A stretch of 64,000 nt of DNA from Hyphomicrobiaceae bacterium (GTDB lineage Bacteria > Pseudomonadota > Alphaproteobacteria > Rhizobiales > Methyloligellaceae): contig JACKJS010000001.1 of the NCBI GenBank assembly GCA_020637815.1, positions 434,001 to 498,000 of the forward strand, in the 5' to 3' direction. The translations under genes were made by a program, and so were the position numbers. Shown here one piece after another: positions 43,378 through 51,811 of the stretch (within the stretch, counting starts at the first letter, position 1; every line of letters starts with the position of its first letter). The notes under the pieces were generated by a model that saw only the letters and a program-made list of their open reading frames with translations, was not told where the DNA came from and did not search any database.

Positions 43378-43971
43378 TTGGTGGTGAGCTCGCGTGGAAG
43401 GTGGGCGGCGGGCCAGAAGAAGCTCCGCAATTATTTGCTAGAGCATGTCCGGTACGAGGCAATGATGCTGCGCTATTCGTGCCAGAAGGCTCAGCAGCTA
43501 GGGCCGGGCGCGGACCGGAACGCCTTCATCGAGAGCTTCGCGCAGCACGCACGAAATCTACACGAGTTTCTAATCAGCAGCGGCGCCGACAGCAGGATAC
43601 GCTATGCCCACGACTACGTGAGACGCTTCAGGCCGAAGTGTGACCAGGAAGTATTGAACGATATCCAGCGCAAAATCGGTGTCTTTCATCAACAAATTGC
43701 CCATTTGGGGACGGATCGTCAGAGCGTCCCCGAAAAGAAGTTCGGCAAAATGCATGCGGCAAAGGTCATGGAGTGGATCGAAGACACTCTGCAACAGTTC
43801 AACACGGAACTTCGGGGGACGGCGTATAGTGACGCCGATTGGCTACCGCCTCGGCCGGAACTAACTGTTCTCCTTGGTCCCGAACTAGGACCGAGTGCCG
43901 AAGTCCACGACAGCGGCGACATCGCCTTGAGCACCGTCGGCGCGATTGCGGCTACCTGTGGGGCTGCCTGA
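43378..43971 (+). CDS. hypothetical helical protein, island
   Basis: A 197-residue protein of consistent coding character: LRNYLLEHVRYEAMMLRYSC, ESFAQHARNLHEFLISSGAD, EVLNDIQRKIGVFHQQIAHL and AAKVMEWIEDTLQQFNTELR suggest a long helical fold. The N-terminus is uncertain (TTG at 43378 or GTG/ATG further in). Convergent with the broken ProQ/FinO gene. Family not recognised. Confidence 0.6.
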   Translation: MVVSSRGRWAAGQKKLRNYLLEHVRYEAMMLRYSCQKAQQLGPGADRNAFIESFAQHARNLHEFLISSGADSRIRYAHDYVRRFRPKCDQEVLNDIQRKIGVFHQQIAHLGTDRQSVPEKKFGKMHAAKVMEWIEDTLQQFNTELRGTAYSDADWLPPRPELTVLLGPELGPSAEVHDSGDIALSTVGAIAATCGAA

Positions 43972-44313
43972 TGGGCTGCCTGAGACTTCTCAGACGGCCT
44001 CGGCCACCCGAGCGCCTTTCGGGCGTGTGCTCGCTCGTCGTCCGTGACCCGACCAGCCTCACGGCCGTCGAGGTCGAACCTGGGGCCGCCCTGGGCAACC
44101 GCGCGGACATAGTGGGTGAGATCGGCACCACCACCGGAGCCACCGGCGAAGCTCGTTCCTGTCGGCGTCGGGCAACCTGTCGAGGAGTTCGTCGAACGCG
44201 CCGATCTTGAGTGAACTTGGCTGTTCAGACGCGAACACCGGCGGCAGCGCATCGGGCTCGACGCCGAGGACCACTGGCAACTCGGCAAGCATCATGTGGC
44301 GGAAGACGCTCAT
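43972..44313 (-). pseudogene. ProQ/FinO-domain RNA chaperone, frameshifted
   Basis: The first frame from the ATG at 44313 reads LPPVFASEQPSSLKIGAFDE then LLDRLPDADRNELRRWLRW, matching the first half of the ProQ/FinO fold (FP..F....PLKIG.F.DL.DR.....L...LR). The next frame continues ADLTHYVRAVAQGGPRFDLD then GREAGRVTDDERAHARKAL, matching the second half (Y......G..RVDLDG...G.L......HARK.L in E. coli ProQ). The halves join in register if one base is removed between about 44126 and 44145, inside a GGT-repeat tract. The second frame stays open to 43719. Presumably inactive. Confidence 0.8.
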
Positions 44314-44466
44314 ATGCGCCCCTCCCCGTTCCAGAGGAACGCCACGCGAACGCCATTACAGCACTGCGGGACTTTGCGTTACGCTGGCTGCGCTTATTTG
44401 CAGGTTTGTTCCGGGCGCGACATTACAGTCGTCGCGGAGGCGACGAAAAAAACATATGTAATTCAA

Positions 44467-44528
44467 TGGGAGAAGTGGTCGGAGCGGGGAGATTTGAACT
44501 CCCGACCCCCGGTCCCCCAGACCGGTGC
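44467..44528 (-). repeat. right attachment site within tRNA-Pro(GGG)
   Basis: 62-bp perfect copy of 35134-35195, covering nine bases 3' of the tRNA and the tRNA from CCA through the anticodon stem. Confidence 0.93.
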
Positions 44529-44553
44529 GCTAACCGGGCTGCGCTACGCTCCG
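44476..44553 (-). tRNA. tRNA-Pro (anticodon GGG)
   Basis: Minus-strand cloverleaf beginning CGGAGCGTAGCGCAGCCCGG, anticodon arm CCGGT-CTGGGGG-ACCGG, T-arm GGGAG-TTCAAAT-CTCCC and encoded CCA at 44476-44478. Its 3' part is supplied by the island's attachment site, leaving the gene intact. Confidence 0.95.
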
Positions 44554-44625
44554 ACGATTGGCATTGGGCGACCTGCATATACCGGTTCGCCCTCAAGAAA
44601 CAAGGGAAAGCGTGCCGTTTCGTGC

Positions 44626-45072
44626 TCAGTCTTGTGAGTCGGCGGCGGCAAGGATTTGCCGGCACGTCTCGAGTTCGTCGAGGACCGCACCGAGATCGTC
44701 ATCCATCAATCCCAGCTCGTGCGCGCTCGCGCCCCGCGCCAAGTCGGCGGCAACGTCAGGGATTTCCGGCACTCCGCCCTCGTCCGTGTCGGCCTCCGCG
44801 CCCAAGCCCTGATACTCCATCACATAGCGCGGCCCATGCTCGCGCAGGATTTTCTGGACGCCGCGAATGGTATAACCGTCGCTGTAGAGCAGGAGGCGGA
44901 TGCCCCGCAGAAGTGCAACGTCTTCGGGGCGGTAGTAGCGCCGTCCCCCGCCGCGCTTCATCGGCTTCAACTGCGCGAACTTGGCTTCCCAAAACCGCAG
45001 GACGTGCTTGGGAACGTCCAATTCATCAGCGACTTCGCTGATTGTGCGAAAGGCCTCAGGCGCCTTTTCCAA
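44626..45072 (-). CDS. MerR family transcriptional regulator
   Basis: A 148-residue regulator with the MerR winged helix at the N-terminus: FRTISEVADELDVPKHVLRF, WEAKF and GGGRRYYRPEDVALLRGI. The C-terminal half is acidic and lacks effector-binding cysteines. This gene immediately after ihfA is a conserved alphaproteobacterial arrangement; its target is unknown. Confidence 0.92.
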   Translation of the reverse strand: MEKAPEAFRTISEVADELDVPKHVLRFWEAKFAQLKPMKRGGGRRYYRPEDVALLRGIRLLLYSDGYTIRGVQKILREHGPRYVMEYQGLGAEADTDEGGVPEIPDVAADLARGASAHELGLMDDDLGAVLDELETCRQILAAADSQD

Positions 45073-45102
45073 CGCGCTTCTCCAGACGGTATTCGGGCTC
45101 GA

Positions 45103-45420
45103 CTAGTCGGTCGACTCGTTTCCGGACAGGGACTCGTTGATCCGCTGCTTCATGATATTGCTAGCCCGGAATACTAGCACACGCCGCGGCGTAATCGGCA
45201 CTTCCTGGCCGGTTTTCGGATTGCGCCCGACGCGTTCGCCTTTTTCGCGAATGCCAAAGGATCCGAACGACGACAGCTTGACAGCATCGCCGCGCTCCAA
45301 GCTCGAAACGATTTCGCGAAGCACCAGCTCCACGATCTCGGCCGATTCATTTCTTGGCAGACCTACTTTTTGGAACACGGCTTCCGCAAGGTCCGCACGC
45401 GTCAATGTCTTTCCGCCCAT
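45103..45420 (-). CDS. ihfA: integration host factor subunit alpha
   Basis: A 105-residue DNA-bending HU/IHF protein with KTLTRADLAEAVFQKVGLPR, KLSSFGSFGIREKGERVGRN and the beta-arm segment GRNPKTGQEVPITPRRVLVF, where the R-N-P-K-T-G motif with intercalating Pro is intact. Lies between fabH and merR. Confidence 0.95.
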   Translation of the reverse strand: MGGKTLTRADLAEAVFQKVGLPRNESAEIVELVLREIVSSLERGDAVKLSSFGSFGIREKGERVGRNPKTGQEVPITPRRVLVFRASNIMKQRINESLSGNESTD

Positions 45421-45552
45421 CGTCTGTCAGCTCCCCCAAAGTCGCTGGACGAGCCGGGATGCTAGCCGAGCGAGTAAGCACGGGTCAATTGCCCGGACGA
45501 TCAAATTCCTGATTTTGCGTCATAATCTCGCTAGGTGTGGCATTCGCGGCAC

Positions 45553-46530
45553 TCACCAGCGGATTAGCAACGCCCCCCAAGTGAAGCCGCCACCCATCGC
45601 TTCCAAAAGCACCAGGTGGTCTTTCTGGATGCGGCCGTCCGCACATGCAGTCATCAAGGCTAGTGGAATAGATGCGGCCGACGTATTGGCATGTTTATCG
45701 ACGGTCATGACAACGCGCTCACGCGGCAGCCCAAGTTTTCGTGCGGCTCCATCCAAGATGCGTTTATTGGCTTGGTGAGGTACGAACCAGTCAATGTCCA
45801 ATGGGTCGTACCCTGCCTTCTGCAACGTTTCCAAAATAACATCGCTAATCTTGGTAACGGCGTGGCGGAAAACTTCCGGTCCGTCCATCCGCAGATAGCC
45901 AACCGTGCCGGTGGAGGACGGGCCGCCATCGACATACAGCTTGTCACGGTAACGCCCGTCGGACCGCAATGTGGTCGCGAGTATGCCCCTGTCCGTCAAG
46001 GCACCGTTGAGTTTTTGCGCCTCGATCACGAGTGCCCCGGCGCCGTCGCCGAACAGAACGCACGTCGACCGGTCCTCCCAGTCCAGAATGCGTGAGAATG
46101 CCTCCGCGCCCACGACCAGCGCGCGCTTGAACTGGCCGCTCTTCAGGTAATTGTCCGCCGTAGCGAGGGCAAACACGAACCCCGAGCACACGGCCTGCAC
46201 ATCGAACGCAGCGCCGTCCGTGATCCCCAACTCCGCCTGGATCGTCACCGCCGTCGCCGGGAAGGTTTGATCGGGGGTCGAGGTGGCAAGGACGATCAGA
46301 TCGATATCCGTGGCTTCGAGTTCCGCGTCGGCAAGGGCGCGTTTCGCTGCCTCGATGGCCATGGTCGATGTGAGTTCGCCATCGGCCACGATGCGGCGCT
46401 CCCGAATGCCGGTCCGGGCGGCGATCCACTCATCGGAAGTATCGACCAGCTCGGTCAGATCCGCATTGGTGACAATCCTGTCGGGCAGATAGCCGCCGAC
46501 ACCTCTCACCACTGACCGCAAATTGGACAA
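45553..46530 (-). CDS. fabH: 3-oxoacyl-[ACP] synthase III
   Basis: A 325-residue KAS III, condensing acetyl-CoA with malonyl-ACP to initiate fatty-acid synthesis. The catalytic triad is Cys115 in VQAVCSGF, His in WFVPHQANKRI and Asn in KHANTSAASIPLAL. Starts 17 bases after plsX. Confidence 0.97.
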   Translation of the reverse strand: MSNLRSVVRGVGGYLPDRIVTNADLTELVDTSDEWIAARTGIRERRIVADGELTSTMAIEAAKRALADAELEATDIDLIVLATSTPDQTFPATAVTIQAELGITDGAAFDVQAVCSGFVFALATADNYLKSGQFKRALVVGAEAFSRILDWEDRSTCVLFGDGAGALVIEAQKLNGALTDRGILATTLRSDGRYRDKLYVDGGPSSTGTVGYLRMDGPEVFRHAVTKISDVILETLQKAGYDPLDIDWFVPHQANKRILDGAARKLGLPRERVVMTVDKHANTSAASIPLALMTACADGRIQKDHLVLLEAMGGGFTWGALLIRW

Positions 46531-46547
46531 ATGATCTACTCCGCCCC

Positions 46548-47591
46548 CTACGCCGCGCCGTCCAGTTCGAGCTTGTCGTGATATTGCGCGATATCGTCGC
46601 CAAGCCGCTTTACGACGCCGCTGGACGCCATCTCATATGCCAGGTCGACGGCACTCGCGAAGCCCGTCGCATCCGTTCCACCGTGGCTCTTCACGACAAT
46701 CCCGTTCAGCCCGAGGAAAATTCCGCCATTGAGCTGCCTGGGGTCCATTTTTTCCTTCAAGGCCCGGAACGCGCCCTGAGCAAGGACCGCGCCGAGACGA
46801 GAGAGAAACGACTGGCTCATGGCAGCCCGAAGATATTGAGCGATTTGCTTAGCCGTTCCCTCGGCGGTCTTCAAGGCGATGTTCCCGGTATAGCCGTCGG
46901 TCACCACCACATCCACCGCACCATGGCCGATATCGTCTCCTTCGATGAATCCATGATAGCGGATCGGCAGTGGGGCCGATTTCAGGAAGGCCGCGGCCTC
47001 CCGGATCTGCTCGACGCCCTTGACCTCTTCCACACCGATATTGAGGAGCCCGATCGACGGCTTGTCCATGCCAAGAAGAGCCCGGGCCATGGCGCCGCCC
47101 ATCAGAGCGAATTCCACCAATTGGCGGGTGTCGGCTCCAACATTGGCACCGACGTCGAGGACGATGCACTCGGCGTCGACCGTCGGCCAGATCGCGGCGA
47201 TAGCCGGCCGGTCGATCCCCTTGATTGTCTTCAAGCAGAATTTGGCCATGGCCATGAGCGCACCGGTGTTTCCGGCGGAGACCACGGAGTCGGCCTGCCC
47301 GTCGCGTACCGCTTGGATCGCCAGCCACATGCTGGACTTCCAGCGTCCATTCCGGAGCGCCTGGCTCGGCTTCGCATCCATGGCGATCGCGATGTCGGAA
47401 TGAACGATCTCGGACTTTGCCGCGAGTTCCGTATGATTCTTCAGTTCGGCGGCGATTTGGTCCCGATCTCCGACCAAGATGAAGCGCGTGTTGGGGTGCC
47501 GGACAAGGGCAATGGCCGCGGCCGGAATGACCACGCTGGGACCGTGATCCCCGCCCATTGCGTCGAGCGCTATGGTGACTGGATCCCCCAT
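46548..47591 (-). CDS. plsX: phosphate acyltransferase PlsX
   Basis: A 347-residue acyl-ACP:phosphate transacylase of phospholipid synthesis. Motifs: IALDAMGGDHGPSVVIPAA at the N-terminus, VVSAGNTGALMAMA near residue 105 and NIGVEEVKG near 185. Upstream of fabH as in most Proteobacteria. Confidence 0.97.
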   Translation of the reverse strand: MGDPVTIALDAMGGDHGPSVVIPAAAIALVRHPNTRFILVGDRDQIAAELKNHTELAAKSEIVHSDIAIAMDAKPSQALRNGRWKSSMWLAIQAVRDGQADSVVSAGNTGALMAMAKFCLKTIKGIDRPAIAAIWPTVDAECIVLDVGANVGADTRQLVEFALMGGAMARALLGMDKPSIGLLNIGVEEVKGVEQIREAAAFLKSAPLPIRYHGFIEGDDIGHGAVDVVVTDGYTGNIALKTAEGTAKQIAQYLRAAMSQSFLSRLGAVLAQGAFRALKEKMDPRQLNGGIFLGLNGIVVKSHGGTDATGFASAVDLAYEMASSGVVKRLGDDIAQYHDKLELDGAA

Positions 47592-47715
47592 TCTCCACTA
47601 CCGATCTGAAAGACAAGGCCCAGCGAGGGTTCGCCGAGGCACCCCCGGAAACCGATCCCGAATAGACGCAAACACCAGCCAGTGACAACCTGATTTTGTA
47701 ATCGAATGGGCCAAT

Positions 47716-48270
47716 TTAAGAGTTCTTCAGGCTCCTCAGGGCCGCGAATGGCCCGTTTTGCGGCATTCGCTCATCCAGCTGACCCTCGGCCCAATCGAAT
47801 AGGGCTCCGGGCCTTTTTGGATAGGGATCGAGCGAAGTTGCCAAGGTCTCGTAGATCAGAGGACCAAGATCGATCGCATCGCCCTCGATGGGTTCGGGCC
47901 AGTCCATTCCGCCGGTTTGGGCGGGATCGTCCACCTGCTCTTGAAGCGCGGCGATCTTTTCCGGCGGCCAGAATTCGGCCTCGACCGGCACATCGATCGT
48001 CGCCGGAACAGGGTCCAGCGTAACTACACACGTTTGAACCACACTGGCCCGGAGGCGCCCCGAGAGGTGGATCCGCCTCCCGCCGCCGCGCCGTAGCCGG
48101 TATACGAACTCCACGTCATCGAGTGCCCCGAGATCGAGGAGGTTCATAATAGCGGTGCGCTCGGAATCGTCGATCCCGATGGTCTTGTCGGTCGGGTCGT
48201 CGGCCTCTACGAGCTTGATTTTGCGAGTCAATGGCGGCGGTTGAAGGTCGTCCTTCACAGATTGAGTCAT
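47716..48270 (-). CDS. DUF177 (YceD) family protein
   Basis: A 184-residue protein whose C-terminal half carries the DUF177 features CVVTLDPVPATIDVPVEAEF and DWPEPIEGDAIDLGPLIYET. YceD-type proteins are linked to 23S rRNA or ribosome-associated functions; the molecular role is not settled. The ATG at 48270 is preceded by GAGGCCAGG. Between the cbp3-type gene and plsX; no rpmF follows it here. Confidence 0.87.
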   Translation of the reverse strand: MTQSVKDDLQPPPLTRKIKLVEADDPTDKTIGIDDSERTAIMNLLDLGALDDVEFVYRLRRGGGRRIHLSGRLRASVVQTCVVTLDPVPATIDVPVEAEFWPPEKIAALQEQVDDPAQTGGMDWPEPIEGDAIDLGPLIYETLATSLDPYPKRPGALFDWAEGQLDERMPQNGPFAALRSLKNS

Positions 48271-48281
48271 CCTGGCCTCCC

Positions 48282-48836
48282 TCAAGTGCCGCCCATTTCG
48301 GGAAATCGCACCTTGCCCTCTCGGATCGCCTCCAACGGTTGGGAATCCAAATCTTGGAGGGTCTTGTTCAAATATGGTGTCAGCTCCGCGCTCACGGCTC
48401 TTGCGGCCTCGGAATCGAGCGGCAAGGCATCGGCAATCGCATTTTGCAGCGCCTCTCCGCCCCTGGCAACGGCGCGCTCGTAGCCCTCGAGAAGCCCTGC
48501 CCCTTCGGCAACCAGTTTTCGGACTTTCTTTGGAACGGACAGGTCTCCGACCCCAACCTCCCGGAGCACGGTCTCCATATCGGCGGCGAACCGGTCCGAC
48601 AACGCTTGTGCCGTGGCCGCGCCGGCCGCGCCTTCGCGCTTCAGGCGATGGAGCACGGCAAAAAGATGAAGGGAGAGCACCGTGAAGCGGCCCTCGAGCG
48701 TGTCGGGCACGCCAAACCGTTGGTAATAAATTGGAAGTCGCGTCTGCGCCATAATCGCATCATAAAGATCGTCTGCATGGGGAGCGGACCTGCGCCAAGG
48801 CAGCAACGCGGCGAGAGGCTTTAGAGACACGGTCAT
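48282..48836 (-). CDS. CBP3/UQCC1-type ubiquinol-cytochrome c chaperone
   Basis: A 184-residue protein of the Ubiq_cyt_C_chap family, which assists bc1 complex assembly in mitochondria and Alphaproteobacteria. Evidence is LYDAIMAQTRLPIYYQRFGV, TLEGRFTVLSLHLFAVLHRL and DRFAADMETVLREVGVGDLS, the conserved core in order. The ATG at 48836 fits the family; the frame is open to 48887. Divergent from bamE. Confidence 0.92.
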   Translation of the reverse strand: MTVSLKPLAALLPWRRSAPHADDLYDAIMAQTRLPIYYQRFGVPDTLEGRFTVLSLHLFAVLHRLKREGAAGAATAQALSDRFAADMETVLREVGVGDLSVPKKVRKLVAEGAGLLEGYERAVARGGEALQNAIADALPLDSEAARAVSAELTPYLNKTLQDLDSQPLEAIREGKVRFPEMGGT

Positions 48837-48914
48837 TTCGTCGAGCTTCTTGTAGGATTTTGGCCAATTCCGGCCAGTTGCGGACACGGGTTCGACCGAG
48901 GGGAACGCTCAATC

Positions 48915-49415
48915 TTGCGTAACGTCAAGTTAGCACCTGTCCGGGCTTCCGTGCCCGTGCTCGCGGCACTGTTTCTCGGTGTGGCACCCATTCTTGGCTG
49001 CGCGGGTCAGATTGACCGTCATGGGCACGTCTTCATCGACGTCGATCTCGACCAGATTCGCCCTGGGATGTCGAAGGCGGACGTGCAAACCGTGCTCGGT
49101 TCGCCCGACACGCAGAGCGCCATCGGCGGCGATGCTTACTACTACATTTCTTCGACGATGAAGACCGTGGCCTTCCTGAAACCCAGGGAGATCGAGCGCG
49201 AAGTCGTCGCCGTCTATTTCGATGGTTCCGAGCACGTTCGGGATGTCGCCCGCTACGGAAAGAAGGACGGCATCATCATCGACTACTACAAGGGCGAGAC
49301 CCCTGCCCGCGGCAAGGACCTCAACTTCCTCGAACAGATGTTCGGCAATATGTCCAACCGCCAGCTGTTCAAGGATCAGAGCGGCTCGGGCGCATCCGGC
49401 ATTCCGGGTATCTAA
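48915..49415 (+). CDS. bamE: outer membrane protein assembly factor BamE (SmpA/OmlA)
   Basis: A 166-residue lipoprotein with a signal peptide and lipobox ending ILGCAG, followed by the SmpA/OmlA core: DLDQIRPGMSKADVQTVLGS, YYYISSTMKTVAFLKP and VAVYFDG. It is part of the BAM beta-barrel assembly complex in the periplasm. The C-terminal extension with EQMFGNMSNRQLF is typical of Alphaproteobacteria. Opposite to cbp3, the usual neighbour. Confidence 0.93.
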   Translation: MRNVKLAPVRASVPVLAALFLGVAPILGCAGQIDRHGHVFIDVDLDQIRPGMSKADVQTVLGSPDTQSAIGGDAYYYISSTMKTVAFLKPREIEREVVAVYFDGSEHVRDVARYGKKDGIIIDYYKGETPARGKDLNFLEQMFGNMSNRQLFKDQSGSGASGIPGI

Positions 49416-49430
49416 ATCAGGCATGAAAAG

Positions 49431-49459
49431 AGCCCCGCTCCGGAGACCGGAACGGGGCT
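49431..49459. terminator. bidirectional terminator between bamE and hppA
   Basis: AGCCCCGCTCCGG pairs with CCGGAACGGGGCT across an AGA loop (one C-A mismatch). CTTTTC follows on the minus strand and TGGCTTTC on the plus strand, between convergent genes. Confidence 0.85.
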
Positions 49460-49498
49460 TGGCTTTCGTTCGTACCGCCGTTTCGCGGCGGATTGCCA

Positions 49499-51619
49499 CT
49501 ATTGGTGCGCAAGCACCGCGAGCAGCAGCAAGGCCACGATATTCGTGATCTTGATCATCGGGTTCACGGCGGGCCCGGCCGTGTCCTTGTAAGGATCGCC
49601 GACCGTGTCGCCGGTCACCGCGGCCTTATGCGCCTCGGAGCCCTTGCCGCCGTGGTTTCCGTCTTCGATGAACTTCTTGGCGTTGTCCCAGGCACCGCCG
49701 CCCGCCGTCATGGAAATGGCGACGAACAGGCCGGTGACGATCACGCCGAGAAGCATGGCGCCGAGCGCGGAGAACGCCGCGCTCTTGCCCGCGATCCAGT
49801 TGATGACGAAGAAGAACACCACTGGCGAAAGCACCGGCAGGAGGGACGGCACGATCATCTCCTTGATCGCCGCCTTGGTCAGCAGGTCCACCGCACGGCC
49901 GTAATTCGGACGATCCTCGCCCTTCATGATGCCCGGCTTCTCCTTGAACTGGCGGCGCACCTCCTCAACGATGGCCGAGGCTGCACGTCCGACCGCCGTC
50001 ATGGCAATGCCGCCGAACAGATAGGGCAGCAAGCCGCCGAGGAAGAGCCCCACGACCACGTACGGGTTGGACAGGCTGAAGGTAGCATCAACGCCATCGA
50101 AATACGGGAACTTGACCGCATTGGCGGCGAAGTATTTGAGGTCCTCCGTATAGGCTGCAAACAACACCAGAGCGCCGAGGCCGGCCGAACCGATGGCATA
50201 GCCCTTTGTCACAGCCTTGGTGGTGTTGCCCACCGCGTCGAGAGCGTCGGTGGTCTTGCGGGTCTCCTCGGGCAGACCGGCCATCTCGGCAATGCCGCCG
50301 GCGTTGTCGGTCACGGGACCGAACGCATCCAGCGCCACGATCATGCCGGCGAGCGCCAACATGGTGGTGACCGCGATGGCGACGCCGAACAGACCGGCAA
50401 GTCCGTAGGCAACGATAATCGCGCCAACAATGATCAGGGCGGGCAGCGCCGTCGACTCAAGCGAGATGGCGAGGCCCTGGATGACGTTGGTGCCGTGGCC
50501 GGTGACGGAGGCTTTGGCGATGGACTGCACCGGGCGGTAATTGGTGCCGGTGTAGTATTCGGTGATCACCACGATCAGCGCGGTGACGACGAGGCCCACG
50601 GCGCCGCAGAAGTAGAGCGACAGGCCGGTGAAGCTAACGTCGCCAACCTTCATCGCCGTATCCATGCCGACAAGCCAGGCGGTGACCGGCCAAAGCACGA
50701 TGAGCGACAACACGCCCGTCGCGATGACGCCCTTGTAGAGCGCCCCCATGATCGACTGGCTTTGACCGAGGCGCACGAAATAGGTGCCGATGATCGAGGT
50801 GATGACGCAAACCCCGCCAATGGCCATCGGATAGATCATCATCTCCGTGACGCGGTCGCCGCCGGCGAAATAGATCGAAGCGAGCACCATGGTCGCGACG
50901 ACGGTGACCACGTAGGTCTCGAACAGGTCGGCAGCCATACCGGCACAGTCGCCGACATTGTCGCCGACATTGTCGGCAATGGTCGCCGGGTTGCGCGGAT
51001 CGTCCTCGGGGATGCCGGCCTCCACCTTACCGACGAGATCGCCGCCTACGTCTGCACCCTTGGTGAAGATGCCGCCGCCGAGACGAGCGAAGATGGAGAT
51101 CAGCGAAGCGCCGAATCCAAGCGCGACGAGCGCGTCAACGACCTGGCGCGAGGCCGGGCTGTAGCCAAGAAACTGGGTGAGAACGAGGAAATAGACTGAG
51201 ACGCCAAGTAGCGCGAGACCGGCCACAAGTAGGCCGGTAATAGCGCCAGCGCGGAAGGCCAGGCTCAAGCCGCCTGCCAGGCTCTTGGTGGCGGCCTGCG
51301 CGGTTCTGACATTGGCGCGCACCGAAACGTTCATGCCGACAAAGCCGGCGGCACCCGACAGGATCGCGCCGACGGCGAAGCCGATCGCCTGTGGCAAGCC
51401 GAGCAGGAAGTAGAGCGCGACGAAGATGAGCACGCCAACAATGGCGACGGCCTGATATTGGCGGGCGAGATAGGCTTGCGCGCCTTCTTGAATGGCGGCG
51501 GCAATTTCCTGCATCCGCGGCGTGCCCGCGTCGGCCGCGAGGACCGCCTTGGTGGTCCAAACGCCGTACGCGATCGAGAGCGCGCCGCAGGCAATGATGA
51601 GATAGAGAACCCATGTCAT
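49499..51619 (-). CDS. hppA: membrane-bound proton-translocating pyrophosphatase
   Basis: A 706-residue, ~16-helix H+-PPase using PPi hydrolysis to pump protons. The active-site blocks are VGGDLVGKVEAGIPEDDPRN (canonical DVGADLVGKVE, here Gly for Ala), DNVGDNVGDCAGMAADLFE and, late in the protein, DTVGDPYKDTAGPAVNPMIK. The segment GNTTKAVTKG carries Lys where K+-dependent enzymes have Ala, so the K+-independent class is predicted. Last gene of the rib/nus/thi run, possibly with its own promoter in the 192-base gap. Confidence 0.97.
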   Translation of the reverse strand: MTWVLYLIIACGALSIAYGVWTTKAVLAADAGTPRMQEIAAAIQEGAQAYLARQYQAVAIVGVLIFVALYFLLGLPQAIGFAVGAILSGAAGFVGMNVSVRANVRTAQAATKSLAGGLSLAFRAGAITGLLVAGLALLGVSVYFLVLTQFLGYSPASRQVVDALVALGFGASLISIFARLGGGIFTKGADVGGDLVGKVEAGIPEDDPRNPATIADNVGDNVGDCAGMAADLFETYVVTVVATMVLASIYFAGGDRVTEMMIYPMAIGGVCVITSIIGTYFVRLGQSQSIMGALYKGVIATGVLSLIVLWPVTAWLVGMDTAMKVGDVSFTGLSLYFCGAVGLVVTALIVVITEYYTGTNYRPVQSIAKASVTGHGTNVIQGLAISLESTALPALIIVGAIIVAYGLAGLFGVAIAVTTMLALAGMIVALDAFGPVTDNAGGIAEMAGLPEETRKTTDALDAVGNTTKAVTKGYAIGSAGLGALVLFAAYTEDLKYFAANAVKFPYFDGVDATFSLSNPYVVVGLFLGGLLPYLFGGIAMTAVGRAASAIVEEVRRQFKEKPGIMKGEDRPNYGRAVDLLTKAAIKEMIVPSLLPVLSPVVFFFVINWIAGKSAAFSALGAMLLGVIVTGLFVAISMTAGGGAWDNAKKFIEDGNHGGKGSEAHKAAVTGDTVGDPYKDTAGPAVNPMIKITNIVALLLLAVLAHQ

Positions 51620-51811
51620 AGCAGACTGTCCCCGTTAATTGGATCTGTTGGATTGAGCTGTACCGCGGCTGCTTGAACGACATGGCAAATGTCCGCCGCT
51701 TGTTTCCCTCTCAAGTGGACTTAAGCCGGGCGGGAAAATGCCAAAGTTGAGGCAGAGACGCAACAGACGGCAGTCGGGATGTGACCAATGGCGGCGAACG
51801 CCGCTCAGCCT

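Larger units (their letters stand above)
35134..44528. mobile_element. tRNA-Pro-integrated genomic island with phage-like genes
   Basis: Two perfect 62-bp direct repeats (35134-35195 and 44467-44528) bound a 9.3-kb segment. The right copy is the 3' part of an intact tRNA-Pro(GGG) plus nine flanking bases; the left copy is a displaced 3' tRNA fragment. A tyrosine integrase gene lies 34 bases inside the left repeat and an excisionase-like HTH gene overlaps it. The cargo includes a Wzy-like polymerase, a sulfotransferase, phage-like small genes and a broken ProQ/FinO gene, with lower GC in the sulfotransferase part. This is the standard structure of integrase-mediated insertion into a tRNA 3' end. 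Confidence 0.93.

Noticed and set aside
44296..44637. 113-residue frame across tRNA-Pro(GGG)
   Set aside because: Contains the translated tRNA sequence; spurious.
49493..51199. 568-residue rightward open frame rich in His/Arg/Glu
   Set aside because: Antisense of hppA; composition is typical of a shadow frame.
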